In this document: one piece after another, positions 21,801-34,293 of the stretch
Layout of the letters: each line of letters begins with the position of its first letter
How positions within the stretch are numbered: position 1 is the first letter of the stretch
Assembly (NCBI GenBank): GCA_001662425.1
Contig: BDDC01000012.1
Span: forward strand, 48,480-112,479
From: Chlamydomonas sphaeroides
Taxonomy: Eukaryota; Chlorophyta; Chlorophyceae; Chlamydomonadales; Chlamydomonadaceae
Reading direction: 5' to 3'
DNA: 64,000 bases
Program-made: the position numbers and the translations under genes
Notes under the pieces: model-generated
The model's database searches: none
Told to the model about the DNA's origin: nothing
The model's input: only the letters and a program-made list of their open reading frames with translations

Positions 21801-24154
21801 CTGCCTGCGAAAGCCGATAAGCTCATCCGAACCCGACACCTCACGTCAGCTTTCGTTTGCTCAATCGGGCTCGCAATGTCACGCGACCCTGCCATATCCC
21901 CCCTCCCGCCGAACGCCTCCTCTCGCCTCACCGCCCCCCACCGCCCTCCTGCCCCTCGGCCTGCCCTCAATCCCACCTGCGGCGTCACGCGCTCCTCCTC
22001 GTCGTCGTCGTCAATGGTGGCGTCCAGCTCCACGCTGATGGAGGCCATGTCGCGGGCGTAGCTTCGGCCAGACACGCCAGAGCCCGAGCTGTCGCCGCCG
22101 GAGGGGGCCGAGGCGGCGCCGCCGCGGCCGCCCGCGGCGCCGGCGGGCGCAGGGGCAGCGGCGGCGGGCGGCGCGGGCGGCGGCGCGGGCGGGTCAGCCA
22201 CCATGACCGAGACGCCGTAGCTCCTGTCGGAGGGCAGCAGCGAGCCGGGTGCGAAGGCCGACGTGGGGGGGTGGGTCAAGGGCATGGGGCATGACCTCGG
22301 CACGGCATCATGAGCCGTCAGATGTAGCTTCTCAGCCGCGGTGTGAAGCCGAGAGCAGCGGGCGGGCGCAAGGGACATTGGGCTGCTGAAAGGGAGGCAT
22401 GGCGGCCCGCCACAGACTGGCTCGAGGCGGCTGCGCGTCTGGGGGCGCGGCTTCGGGCCGGCGCTAGGGTGGCCGCGGCAGCGCCGCTGGGCCGGCAGAG
22501 GGGGCCGCTCCACACACGCCGGCGGCACAGGGCACGCAGGCCACTGACGGGTCGTGGGGCCGGGACGCCACCAAGCAACCCAAAGGCAAGCCGTGGAAGG
22601 GTGTGTGCAGGACGACCATGGCGGCCACGGCGCGGCCGTGGCGAGCTGGTGGAGCGGTGTGCGTTGCCGACTGCCGCGCACCTGCCGCTGTAGCTGCTGA
22701 AGCGGCTGCTGTCCGAGGCCGCCGCGGCAGTCGCCTCCGCCCGCCACGAGGAACTCGAAGGGGCGGCGGCGACGCGGACCGGAGCGGCGGCGGCGGCGGG
22801 CGCGGGCGCGGTCGACACGGCCTGCTGCTTGGAAAGGCGAGGCAGGGGCGGCGCGGGGCGGCGGGGCGGAGGGAGGGGGGCACGGGAGCAGGTCACGGGC
22901 TGTCGGGTCCCTTCGGCAAGCACCACCAAGGACCGGTAGCACGTGGTGCGCAGGAATGGCAAAGCTGCGCAGAGCGGGCTGCGCGGGTGGACCAAGCGCG
23001 CCACGGGCTGCTGCCGACCTGCTTGAGCGCCTTGTCCACCGCGACGCCGGCCTGCTCGGCCGCCTGCGCCAGGTTGGAGTACTCCTTCGTGAAACGCTCC
23101 AGCTGCTGCGGGCTCATGACCTTGGTGTTGGTCGTGACGGCCTGCGAGGTGTACGGCAAGGTACGGGCACGGCACGGTACGGTACGGCAGGTGAGTGCCG
23201 GCGGGGGCGGGGGCTTTTGTGGGGCGGGGAGAAGGAAGCAGCGCCGTTGGGGGCCGCGGGTGAGGCCGGTGTATGTGGGTGGGCGTCCGCTGCATGGGCG
23301 TCCCTCGGTGCAGCGGGTGATGCAGGGCAGGACAAGGTGGCGCGTGGGCGGGGTGAGGTCAGCTTGCGATGCGCATCGGCCCCACCTGGCGCAGCTTGGC
23401 GTTCTCCTCGAGCAGCCGGCGCAGCTCACCGAGCTCCTCGGCCGACATGTAGGTCTCGGCCTGCGGCGTGGCGGTGGCGGGGCGCACCGCGAGGTGCGGG
23501 GGCGTGTGGGGAAAGGCGGGATTGTACGGCGCGACGAGGTCGAAACCAGGGCTTTCTCGAGACGGGTGCCCAAGCAGCGAGCTGGCGCCTTGTACTGCGC
23601 GTGCAGTTTGGAAGGCTTGCGGGAGCTTCTGTGACGCGGAGCGGGCATTTCGCTGTGCTTCGCGACGGACGGTGCACGGTAGGACTGTCCAAAAACGAGC
23701 CCCAACTGGGTTGGTCCATCGACGCATGGCGAGTGGCCCCATGAGCCCTTACGGCACTCAAGATGCGCTATGCGCAGGCAGAGTGCGAGGAGCGGCGTTG
23801 CGTCACCGGAAGAAGATTCGTCCGAATGGCTCCCGCAACACCCGACGCGAGCAACCAGGAACCAAGCGAGACGTAATGCTCACCTCTTGCAGCAGCGCCA
23901 TGTCCTCCTGGCGGAGGGCCTTCGGCACCTGAGCAAGCGCGACGCGGGGCGATCCCCGCGGGAGCCGAGCCCCATCCACGCCTGCAGTCCACGCCACGTC
24001 GATAAGATGATGTGCCAGTGACATGCACAAGAGGTCATGCCACCCTACGCGAGGAGCCCGATAGTGAGAATGCCATGCCCAACGACTTACCCTTGCGGAC
24101 GGACCGCTGCGCAGCGCTGCCCGGCAGCCCCACGCGGCCCATTGATTTAGCCAT
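12870..24154 (-). CDS. SS3: Starch synthase III (GT5) with coiled coil and three CBM53 domains
   Basis: ADP-glucose:glucan glucosyltransferase of plastid starch synthesis. 27 exons: 24091-24154, 23884-23981, 23386-23460, 23019-23141, 22682-22824, 21977-22223, 20720-20950, 20450-20556, 19954-20089, 19579-19746, 19176-19269, 18769-18944, 18518-18616, 18163-18246, 17846-17878, 17403-17552, 17167-17220, 16682-16855, 16287-16472, 15925-16041, 15555-15691, 15214-15346, 14872-15009, 14299-14622, 13693-13845, 13279-13446, 12870-13040; 1260 residues, all phases consistent. Order: basic transit-like N-terminus, coiled coils (about 40-120), acidic/Ser linker, three starch-binding modules (about 328-450, 515-626, 695-800, the last with GGWNRWTHK), then the catalytic domain with KVGGLGDVV at ~814, HCHDWSTAHVAQ, TIHNLNYGQ, GIRNGID, RLTGQKGVPLI, VPSMFEPCGLTQ and RHTGGL, ending in RVMEQDWSWNRPA as SSIII does. 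Splicing before 14298 uses a GC donor. The first donor is GTAAGT. The 1-kb intron 20951-21976 shows no gene. Confidence 0.95.
16897..16929 (+). repeat. TTGGGG tandem repeat in a starch synthase intron
   Basis: Five consecutive GTTGGGG/TTGGGG units within the intron between exons 16682-16855 and 17167-17220. On the minus (transcribed) strand it reads as C4A2 repeats. Confidence 0.9.
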
Positions 24155-24581
24155 TTTGTGGCCGGGGGCGGATGCTGTGCCTCTCAGCAGAGCACTCGGC
24201 GAGGGTTTGCCTTAGCGGATAAGGGCAGGCCTGAAGCGGCCCCAAAGAACGATTTCGTGAATGCAGCACTCGCTTGGTCTTATTGCGGCTGCTGCAAGTA
24301 TGATTTGGGGTTTGAGCGGTGGCCCTCTGTGCATCATCGAGCGAGCGGCAACGGTGGGCAGAGGAGCAGCGGTACAACCGAGTCCTTACGCCACCCGCAA
24401 CGACTTGTCAAGCCCGATAGATCACGAGGTACTCAGAAACGAGCTGGCAACGGCAGGTCCTTATGGAATTCATAGAATTTATAGCATGTGCCGCGGAACA
24501 GCTTCACAGGCCGTGACGAGGCCCAGCGCATGCTGTAGCCAACAAGGTATACATAGCATGCAACGCCGCTGACCAGCTGTC
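24155..24581. promoter_or_regulatory. Divergent promoter of SS3 and the BACK-domain gene
   Basis: 427 bases separate two start codons that point outwards. The segment is less GC-rich than the flanking exons. No classical TATA box at a fixed distance could be assigned. It must hold both 5' UTRs and core promoters. Confidence 0.55.
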
Positions 24582-27500
24582 ATGGACGCTGGTCAAGTCA
24601 TCGCCGCGACCAGCGCTCAAGACGGCGCCGGAGCGCCAGGCCCGCCTGGAGACGAGCATGCGCAAGCTGAAGCGCGTGGACCCAGCCCCGCTCCGGCGTC
24701 GGACGTAGCCCAGGACCCCGTGGTCACGGCGACCGTCAAGGCTGAGCCCCCCGACGACGAAGCCGGCTCCACGCCGGACGCTGCCGACGGGCCCGTCGAG
24801 GAGGAGGGCTCGAGCCTGGACATCGAGCTCGTAAGGCAGGAGGCCATAGGCATCGTCCAGGTGCGGCCAGCGCCCCGGCCCTGCTGCTGGCCTCGCAGCC
24901 CACCCGCGGCTCCCACCCCCCGCGGCCCAGCATCTTCAAAGCCAGACCACCGCCCAGCGCAGGGACCTCCCTCCGCAGCAACCCTACCTGCACGCACACC
25001 CCACCTTCCTCCCGCACCGCGGCCCCCGGACCCTTTCCAGGCACGGGAGCTGGCTAGGGCCTGCGCGCGGCGCTCCGGCCGCAAGCTGGCGGCCGCGGTG
25101 CACAAGGCCTCGGCCCGCCTGGCAAGACGTGAGGCCCGAGCGCGCTGCACCGCTGCCCTGGCCATGCAGCTTACTCGTACCATATCAGCCCCTCTTCTGG
25201 CTCCGCTCCTGTCCACGGCCCCACGCCGCTGTGCCTGCTGCCGGGCCCCTCCTACCTCATCGGGCCGTGCCCCGTGCCTCGAGCTCTCTGCCGACATACC
25301 CGCCCGCCCGCCCGCTGCCCCGCCGCCTGCAGACGCCGCCCGCGTGGCTGCCGAGGGTGGCCCCCAGGAGCCCGAGCCGCCCACACCCGAGGAGGCGGCG
25401 CTGCTGCAGGGCATGCTGCAGGCAAGGGCCACGACCCCGACCCGCCCGCCCTCGCCCGCATGTCCCCTGCCGTGCTGCCGCCCCGTGCCGCTCGCCCCTG
25501 GCCTCCGCCCAGCCGGCCGCTCCCCGCTGCCCCTGCCCCTGCCCCTGCCGCCGGCGCAGGACATGGAGGCCGCGTGCCGCTTCCCGCACCACGGCCGGCC
25601 CAAGCCCGAGGGCGTGGCGGCGGTGGAGCACCTAGCGCTGCAGGCCTTTGCGGGTGTGAACCTGGACGGCTGCAGAGCGTCGCCGCCGCCGCCGCCGGCC
25701 GGGGGCGCCGCGGCGATACCACCGGACATCGCCGCTGTGGGGCAGCACGCGCAGCTACAGCCGGCAGACGGCCTAGGGCAAGGCGGGGGCGCAGGGACTG
25801 GGTTGGGTGCGGCTGGTGGCGTCGGCGGCGTGCCAGCGGCCGCGGAGGCGCTGCGGCAGCCGGGCGAGGCGGCTGGCGGTGGCGGCGCCGCCGAGGGCTC
25901 TGGCGGCGAGGAGGGCATCACGGTGGAGCTGCTGGTGCGGGCGGGGCCCGACAGGGTGAGCTGGGGGTGGGCGGCCAGGGGCCAGGTGCGGTGCGGGCAC
26001 GGTGGACGCGCTGGCCCGGTGGGGAGGGGCAGGAGCGATGTCGTGGACAGCGCTGTGGTGGGGAGCCGCAGCGGGGGCGGCAGCAGGGGCAGCGGGAGGA
26101 AGCGGCGGACAGCTTTACGGCTTGCATGGCAAGTGGGGGCGCATTGGGTGGGCAGCGACGCGACTGCCGCCTGCCCCTGCGGCCCGCACCCACCCCGCCG
26201 CTGCCGCCGCCGCCACGCTGCCCGAAGGTGAGCGCCTTCGTGTCGGCGCTGGCGCTGGTGCTGCGCTGCAGCTTGCGCCCCTCAAACGCCTTCGCAGCGC
26301 TGCTGCTGGGCCGCAGCCTGGGGCTGCCGCAGCTGACGGAGCCCGCGCTGCTGAGCTGCCTGGCCTCGTGGCCGGCGGCGCTGGCGGCCGACCGGCGCCA
26401 CTTCCTGGCGCTGGACGAGGCCAGCGTGCTGCTGCTCACCTCCAACAGCAACCTGCAGGTGCGGGCTGGGAATGGGCGGGCAGGAGGGATGGCGGCAGGG
26501 CTGCGGGGTGCAGGGCGTGCAGGAGCATGGCAAGGGCGCTGGATTGCTCTGCACGCACGCGCCTGGGCTGCGGGGCTCGCGTGCTGCAATGCCGGCCCCT
26601 GCGCACGGCACGAACCCAAACCGCCCCCTGCTCTTCCCCCGCCACCCTCCCCGGCCCTCGCCAGGCGCCCCACGAGCTGCACGTGTGGCAGGCCATCGCC
26701 GACTGGGTAGCCGCGCACCCGTCCGAGCGCCGGCCCTGCCTGTACCGCCTCATCAGCGCCGGCGTGCGCCTAGGCGAGATGGACACGCTGCAGCTGAGCC
26801 AGCTCAGCCAGCACCCGCTGCTGGCCGAGCCCGGCCCCGCGGCGGCGCTGGTGGGCGCGGCCTACAGCGCGCGCATCTTCCGTAACGTGCACCGCAGCGC
26901 CATGGGCCACGGCCGCAGCGAGCAGCAGGAGGCGGAGGACGGCGAGCGGGGGCGGGCCAGGGGCAGCGAGGGAGGGGCGGGGGCGGGGGCGGCGGCGGCG
27001 GAGGGCAGGAAGGGGCCGAAGGCGGCGCTGCAGCAGCTCATCGGCCGCCTGCAGTCGCTGGCGGCCGCGAGCCTGGCCAAGCAGCAGCAGAGCGCGGCGG
27101 CGGCGAGCCGCGAGGCGGCGCAGGAGGCCGCGCGCGAGGCGGTCGCAGAGGCGCCAGCGCAGGGCCCGCGCAACCTGCTCAGCCGGCCGCGGGAGGCGTC
27201 GGCGGCGGTGGCGGCTGCAGCGGCGGCGGCCGCCGCCGCCGCGGGCGTGCTGCACAGCCCGCGCAGCGGCGCCGTGTCGCCGCTGCCGCTGCGGGTGTCC
27301 AGTTCGGGGACCGGCCACATGCCGCTCCGCGCCCCGAGCCCCGCGGCCAACGCAGGGCTCAGCGAAGCGGCGACGGCCCGGATCCGCGCGGCGGCCACGG
27401 CCGCCGCCGCCGCCGCGGCGGCGGCCGCGCGGCGCTCGCCACCGCCAGCGCTGAGCCTGCCGCCGCTGCCGCACGCTGGCTCCACCTCGCCGCAGCCGCT

Positions 27501-28302
27501 CGGTGCGGCCGGGGGTGTCAGTCAGCGCACGCCCAGCCCTGCCTTCGGTGCGCCCGGCGGCGGCGCGGCGGCCGGCGGCACCGCCGGCCCCAGCAAGCCG
27601 CTGGTCTCGGTGCTGGCGGCGGCCATCGCCAAGGCCGCGGTGGACCGGGGCCTGCCCGTGGGCTCGGGGCCCGGCGAGGGGCGGCCGCTGGACGAGGGCG
27701 ATGCGGCGGCGCGGCTGAGCGCGGCGCAGCGGCAGCTGGCGAGCAACCCGGCGCTGCAGGAAATGCTGCGGGAGGCCAAGATGCGCATGCGCCAGGCGCA
27801 GGCAGGGGCCGGCGTCGGCATGGGCATGGGCATGGGCGGCGGCGGCGCGGGGCCGCAGGCGCTGCAGCACCTGGGCGCACAGGGCTCGGCGCAGGTGCAG
27901 GCGCTGCAGGCGGCGGCGCAGCTGCCTCACGTGCAGCACCAGGCGCAGCCCCAGCCGCCGCAGCAGCAGCCCCAGCCGCAGCAAGGCGGCGGCGGCGAGC
28001 CGGGGCTGCCGCCGGGCGTGGTAGCTCTGGCGCCGCAGCAGCTGCTGCAGATGTGCGGCGCGGTGCAGCGCGCGCTGGCGGGCGGCCAGGCGCACACGCC
28101 GGCGCTGCAGCAGCAGCTGGGCGCGCTGCGGGCCTACGTGGCCAAGCAGCTGGCGGGCTGCACGGCGGGCAGCGCGCAGCACGGGCTGCTGCTCAAGATG
28201 CAGGGCATGCTGGCTGGAGGGCAGCTGGCGGAGGCAGAGGGAGGACAGGGGGAGGGGCAGGGCGGAGAGGAGCCGCCGGCCAAGCGACAGCGGGCCGAGT
28301 AA
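24582..28302 (+). CDS. BACK-domain protein with long Ala/Gln-rich C-terminus
   Basis: Exons 24582-24860, 25041-25128, 25333-25421, 25560-25955, 26228-26458 and 26665-28302; 906 residues. Residues ~285-440 form a BACK (BTB and C-terminal Kelch) helical domain: NAFAALLLGRSLGLPQL, then FLALDEASVLLLTSNSNL, then ELHVWQAIADWVAAHP and YRLISAGVRLGEMD, the typical order of helices. No clear BTB fold precedes it; the N-terminal 280 residues are acidic, then basic-helical, then Gly-rich. After it come an Arg/Glu-rich stretch, Ala runs, QPQPPQQQPQPQQ and an acidic end with a basic AKRQRAE tail that may be nuclear. BACK domains usually occur in cullin-3 ubiquitin ligase adaptors, but without BTB or Kelch that role is only a guess. 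The third intron uses a GC donor (GCAAGG). Confidence 0.75.
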
Positions 28303-29460
28303 GGGGGGTGACGGGGTTTGGTGTTTGTTACGGACGCAAGCGGTGTCTCGTGTGGTAGATGGTTAGCAGTCCCCGGGAAGGCGTGATGAGTAACGCGGGT
28401 AGCGGTGCTGGTGCATCGGTGGTGGTGATGAGTGGGTAGGCGGACCGGTGCCATGAAACCCTTGCGCCCCCGGGGCGCGCGAACTCAATCTGTGACTGAC
28501 GACCAGGTCGTGATGGTGGGAGAACTGAGGTAGGCGTGTCGCACTGTGTAGGGAGTGCACAACTGGATGCTGCAGCATTGCGTGGTGATTACAAACCGGC
28601 GCGCGTTCATTTCTCCGCCTGCTATATGCGTGCCACGTCCGAGAGGTGACGTGCCACTGCAGGGATCGGCTGCGCAAGTCATGGCGCTTCCGTCGTGGGG
28701 CCTCAACGCAGCAGCCCGCCCGCCGACCCTGCGCGAGCACATCAACCTGCCACAAGGCTACATCCGTAAACCTGTCCCAGCTGCGCTCCCATAAGAACGC
28801 CACCATGAAAACGCCACGAGCGTCCATCCCGGAGCCGTCATTGCTACTTGGTGCGCAGGCGCACCCGGGTACCCGTCATCACCCCGCTCGACCCGCCTAG
28901 ACCACGCCAGAAGCGGCCTGCCAGCGTCCATGCGCCCGCGAGGCTTCTCACGCCGTCCAGCCCGCCCTAGGCGGCGAGTTGTGCTAACCCACGCCGCTCA
29001 GCGGGCCGTGGCCCTATGCAGGCACCTAGGAAGGCACCCGGCCGCAGCGCGCTGCCTAGACGCCGCTTGTTAGGCTTTGTTGCCCCCAACCCAGTAACCG
29101 TGGCGGGAGTGCCCCAAGCGCACCACACGCCGCGACGCTAGAAGCGGCCAAGCCCAAAACTCCCCCACTGGTGCGCGCGCTCAAGCCACTCCGCTGCAGG
29201 CTCGCCGCCCTGCACCAAGCTTGCAGGCACCCACCCACCGCCTCGAGCGGGGCTCGCGGCTGTGCTGCCTCTGCCTGAAGAGGCGCAGCAGCGCGCCAGC
29301 CGCGCAGGCCGCCGTGAGACAGCTCGGCGCTGCTACGCGCCGACCGCTCTCGCCCCCACGCGCAGTCCGCAAGCGCTCCGCCCAACCGCGCCCTGCCAGC
29401 ATGCCCTCACTTCCGCGGCTGGCGCGGCCCAGCAGCGCCGGCGCCGCTCTCGCCCCGCGC
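28303..29460. other. Convergent intergenic region
   Basis: It lies between the stops of the BACK-domain gene (+) and the ZIP transporter gene (-), so it holds their 3' UTRs. No coding exon or clear repeat was recognised. CCTGTCCCAGCTGCGC near 28770 matches only the first bases of the dispersed repeat seen at 5846. Confidence 0.45.
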
Positions 29461-32400
29461 TCAATGGCGCGGCTCGGGCGCGCTGAGGCAGTAGGGTGTG
29501 CCCGCGCACAGCCCCGCGCACGCCACCGCCACGGCGCCGCACAGCGCCACGCCCATGCCGACGCCCAGCTGCACCTTGCGCGGCTTGAAGTGCGCCGCCG
29601 CCGGCCACATGTAGCCCACGGCCGCCAGCAGCACGCCGCCCGAGGCAAAGGCGCGCAGCTTGTCGGAGAAGTGAGGCGCGTCAAAGGAGATCTCCTCGGA
29701 CGGCACGCGGCCCGCCGGCAGCGGCGCGAGCAGCACCGTGACCGCGCAGGCGGTGATGGCGCCCATGGCGCCCGCCAGCGCGGCGGGCAGCTGCCAGCCG
29801 GGCGTGCCCGCGACGGCGCGCGCGATGCCCACGCACGCGGCTCCGAGCGCCACGCCTGGGGGGAGAGGAAGGGCGCCGCAGACACCGGCGGGCAAGGCTG
29901 AGGCAGTGCAGGCGAGAGCAGGGGCTGGTTGGCCCACGCGTGGCTGCGAGCGGCAACGCACAGATGCTGCCCGATAAGCCGGGTGGACACCTCAATGCTG
30001 GCATGCTGGCATGCGCGCACGGAAGTTTGGGCTTACCGTGCAGCATGAGCGGCGGCAGCAGCGTGGACGTGTCCCCAAGGTGCTTGAGCAGCGCGGCCGC
30101 CAGCTCGTACGCCGACGGCACCGCCGCCAGCAGCAGGCAGAGGCCCAGCAGCGCGGCGGCGCGCACGCATTCGCGGGGCCGGTCGACGGAGGGCAGCAGA
30201 TCCATGGGCGCTCCCCACACGGCGACCTGGGTGGGGAGGGGAGTTGGGGTGGGGTGAAGAGGCAATTGGGTTGGGCGTTGGGCGGCAAGTGGGACAGGGC
30301 ACGTGCCCAAACACGGCAGCGGATCGGAGGGCGAAAGGTAGGCGCAGGTGCTGAGGTCTACGGGTTGTGCACCAAGCTCCTGGCAGCTGTAGCCGTGTGC
30401 GCTGCATCTGCTCTGTCCAACCCCTCCCCTTCTTGTACATTTTGCGACGTCAGGCATGTCCCGCGACCACAGCGTTCCCGAGCTACGTTGAGACCCACCA
30501 CCCTGCAGCCCTACCTTGGCATCGTCGCACTCGCGGCACTCGCAGTTGCCCGCCGGCATGCTGCCGTGGTGGCCGCCAGCTACGGCATGCAGCCCCGTGC
30601 CCGACGCCGGGCCCGAGCCCGGCACCGAGCCGAAGCCGTTGCGCCGCTCCAGGTGCCCTCCGTGGCCGCCCGCGCGGGCCGCAGCGTGCCCCGCCAGCGC
30701 ATCCACGCCGTTCATGTGGGCCTGACCCATATGGCCGGCGCCGAACCGTGGGTCTCCGAGGTCAAGCACGGCTTGCTTGGAGGCCGACGCCGGAGGCCAG
30801 CCATTGGCCGGGTTGCCGTCCGTGTCGTGGTGCGCGGTGCGGTGCGTGAGGTGCGGGTCGCTGTGGCCGGCCTCGGCCTCGGCCAGCGCAACCACCTCGC
30901 CAGCGTCAGAGTCCTTGCGCGCGGGCGCGGCCGCTGACGAGGAGCCCATGGCGCGCCAGGCCGCGGCGCACGCCGCCGCGCCAGCGGCGGCCAACAGCAC
31001 GGCCGTGTGCCTGGGCATGGTGTGGTGTGCGAGCGAGGCGAAGAGCCCGGCTGCGCCAATCCAGGCGCCCACGCCGGCGGAGAGGCCCATCGGCAGCGGC
31101 AGCGCGGGCAGCAGCGAGCCGGCGACGGCGGCCGACACTGCGGGCGCCAGGAAGGCGGGCGCCAGGATGAGGAGGTCGGGCAGCAGCACACGCAGGTCGG
31201 CGGCGATGGGCGAGGCCACGGTGCCGTCTTCGCGCTCCAGCTTGGCGATGACCATGGAGATGCACTGCAGCCTGTGGAGCCGCGCAGCGGGAGGAGACGG
31301 ATGTGCCGACGGGTTGAGAGAACTTGTCTGTGAACAATCCAAGCCAAAAGCTCGGGCCCGAATGTGTGGGGGCAAGGGCAGCCGGAATGGAGAAGGGGGT
31401 GGTGGAGTGCAGGTGGTGGGTGCACTGGCGTGAAGCCCGGGGCAGGGTGGGCGCACGGCACTGTGTACATGCGCGTGCCCCTCCGGGTGACTCACGCGGC
31501 GGCGGACAAGGTGGCGGCGGTGGCCACGTGGCCGTGCTCGGCGGTCTCCAGGGCATCGGGGATGAGCTCCGCGAACACAATCCAGATCATGCAGCCGGCC
31601 GCAAAGCCCAGCGCGATGGGCAGCAGGCTGGTGAACGTCTCCACAAACATATACGATGGCACGGCCACAATGCCCTGCGGCAGCGCGCTGCACAGCGTCC
31701 AGAAGAGCGCCGTGCGCGGCGGCGTGCCGCGCGCGACCATGATGGTCGCAACGGCCATGCCCTCGGGGATGTTGTGCAGGCCGATGGCGATAGTTACGAG
31801 CAGGCCCTGCGCCCAGCCGCGCGGCCCCGAGAACGACACGCCCACGCCGGATCCCTCGCCGAAGGCGTGCGCTGCCATGACACCGATGATGAGCATGGCC
31901 TTGCGTGCGTCGGCGCCTTGCAGGTCGGAGAAGGTCACATCCTCAAACCTGGACAGCCACGCCTGCGAATACTGCATGGCCAGCACGCCCAGCACGATGC
32001 CTCCGAGCACCAGCGTCGCCGAGTAAGATTTTGACTCCTCGAGCAGGTCAAAGGACGCGGCGAGCATGACGCCGCAGCCGATGGCGTTGGCGATGCCGGA
32101 CCAGTACGGGTCGAGCTTGCCGGTGAAGAGGTACGGCATGGCGCCGACGCCCGACAACAACGCCATGAACATGGTCATGGCAAGGAGAAGCCACAGCGAG
32201 ACAGATTGCTTGCCCTCGCCAGCACCCGCTCCGCCTACGACGGTGCCGTCGGGGGCGGTTATGACCTCGCCGGCGGCACCCGACGCCCGGTTTACGCCGG
32301 CGTGGGCCCGGACCGCAGGCAGCGGCTGGTCTGTTGCAACGCTGCCATCAGGGGCGCGAGCCAACTGGCTGCTCCGCTTGGCAGAAGCTTCACGCAAGCC

Positions 32401-32805
32401 GGATCCTGGTGCGTCGGCCTGGAGGTGGGGGGGGGTCGGTGGGTGGGTTGCGGAGGTTGGGCACTGATGGTGGAGAAACCAGTCAGTGTTGCCTAGTAGC
32501 AGCATTTATGTGTTGTTCAGCCCCCTAGCTCCCCTTCACGCGGAGACGCAGAAATACTGCTGTCCAGACGGACATGGGATGCCATCAGGGCGCCCGCAAC
32601 ACACGGTTGCAAGACCTTGCGCCGGGGAAGAAGAGTGACCTAGCGATCGGGTGCAACGCGTACATCGCTTTGGCCGTCGGCCGTAGCGGAATGGCGTGTG
32701 CCGCAGTTGCGCTGCGGCTCCTCGCCCGCCCCCTCTGTTACAGCTTACCAACGATCCTACGGCCAAGACTCCAAGCAGCAGCAAGGCGAGCGCCTTCGCG
32801 GCCAT
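29461..32805 (-). CDS. ZIP-family divalent metal transporter with C-terminal membrane extension
   Basis: Exons 32749-32805, 31496-32418, 30515-31271, 30037-30226 and 29461-29855; 773 residues. The first exon encodes a signal-like peptide (MAAKALALLLLGVLAVGSL). After a variable loop comes a ZIP core: TM helices with IGCGVMLAASFDLLEES, then AHAFGEGSGVGVSF (metal-site helix IV) and GLHNIPEGMAVA (helix V), then WIVFAELIPDA, as in the GufA/ZupT type. A ~200-residue His/Gly-rich loop (with MNGVDALAG and CECRECDDAK) follows, then five or six further hydrophobic helices in the last three exons. ZIP proteins move Zn, Fe or Mn into the cytosol. The long C-terminal membrane module is not part of the standard 8-helix ZIP; some plant ZIP-like proteins are also long, so it may be family-specific. 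The His-rich loop would suit metal sensing (inferred). Confidence 0.85.
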
Positions 32806-33376
32806 ACTATTCAAGGCCTTCGCTGTCCCGGCTTTCTGCAAATTACGCAGAAGTGGGCCGGCCAGGCCCCCGAGCGCAATCGCCCAAGGCCTGGAGCATC
32901 AGCGTGTCGACGGTAGTCCGGAGGCGCGAGGGTATCCCGAAGATGTTCCGATGAAGTCGACCGAACACAGAGCCGTGAGGCGAAGTAGTTGTAAGGTGTC
33001 GCAAACTCCCGTGCGTGGTACAAGGTACGTTGACCGAGGTCGAGTAGCTGTGCAGCGAGGAGCTGTCTGCACTTCTTATGCAGAGGCGCGCAACTGTTAC
33101 AAGGGGGCAGGTATGCAAGTGTTCAGTGTATGGCTGTCAAATCGGGGCGTCGACGCACGAAAGGCACCCAGAATTGGCAATTTCCGACCGGCCCCGTGGC
33201 TTCCCCGGCCCTCCCACCCACCTGAGCGCCCGGTCCCCACTCCCCTCCCCCCCACCCCCGCGGCCCAAACCCCGCGCCGAGCTTCCCCGCCGCGATCTTC
33301 CGCGAGGGTTCCCGTCTGTGACCCACTCCGACCTACCACGCGGCGACCTGTATCGTGCTGCGATGGCTTCAGTTTC

Positions 33377-33430
33377 CAGGGGCCGGTGGTCTTGGTCACG
33401 TCAGTGCTGGATACCGTGCTGCCTTCGCGT
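33377..33430 (+). repeat. ~50-bp imperfect direct repeat, left of gap 1
   Basis: GGGGCCGGTGGTCTTGG followed by GGATACCGTGCTGCCT matches 34243-34293 with a few differences and a small indel. The two copies flank the gap in the same orientation. Confidence 0.7.
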
Positions 33431-33563
33431 ACTTGCGCTTGTTTGGTGTACGGTACCCACGTGAGGCGCGATCATCACGACCGCAGCTGGACGGGACCGG
33501 GCCGTGCTGCATCAGCGGCTTGTAAGACGGGATTATCGGAGACTGGGGTCGCTGGTTGGTGCC

Positions 33564-33565
<2 letters not shown>

Positions 33566-33594
<29 letters not shown>

Positions 33595-33921
33595 GCNNNN
33601 NNNNNNNNNNNNNNNNNNNNNNNNNNNNNNNNNNNNNNNNNNNNNNNNNNNNNNNNNNNNNNNNNNNNNNNNNNNNNNNNNNNNNNNNNNNNNNNNNNNN
33701 NNNNNNNNNNNNNNNNNNNNNNNNNNNNNNNNNNNNNNNNNNNNNNNNNNNNNNNNNNNNNNNNNNNNNNNNNNNNNNNNNNNNNNNNNNNNNNNNNNNN
33801 NNNNNNNNNNNNNNNNNNNNNNNNNNNNNNNNNNNNNNNNNNNNNNNNNNNNNNNNNNNNNNNNNNNNNNNNNNNNNNNNNNNNNNNNNNNNNNNNNNNN
33901 NNNNNNNNNNNNNNNNNNNNN
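33566..33921. other. Assembly gap 1: 30-base G run followed by 325 N
   Basis: A run of 30 G ends at 33595, then a C, then N from 33597 to 33921. The homopolymer probably stopped sequencing. Open frames running through the N block are not real. Confidence 0.97.
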
Positions 33922-34242
33922 AGGGGCCTGGACGTCTGGTAGGCTTTGTCGCTAGGGCAGGGCCACAAGGGTACCATGGTGGCGCAGCACGCATGCTGCA
34001 TTCATCCCACATGAACTCTGGCCAGCTCATGCCAGTCTCACACAAAAGACCCCACGCCGCATTGGGCAGGGACGTCGGCGTGAGCCGAGGCCGGTGCGCG
34101 CTCCTCTGCGCGCTGCTGGCGCTGCTGCATCACGTGAACGTCACCATTCTGGTGTTACTGCTGGCATCGCGGCGCACAAGATGACTACCGGTACGCACGG
34201 GCAACCAGGAGTAGGGGTACTTCCTGCGGGTAACACAGTACT

Positions 34243-34293
34243 TGAGGGGCCGGTAGTCTTGGCACTCTGGTGCCGGATACCGTGCTGCCTCTG
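34243..34293 (+). repeat. ~50-bp imperfect direct repeat, right of gap 1
   Basis: Partner of 33377-33430: GGGGCCGGTAGTCTTGG, then GGATACCGTGCTGCCT. Confidence 0.7.

Noticed and set aside
33504..34184. Open frames passing through the N block
   Set aside because: N bases do not contain stops by definition; the frames are artefacts of the gap.
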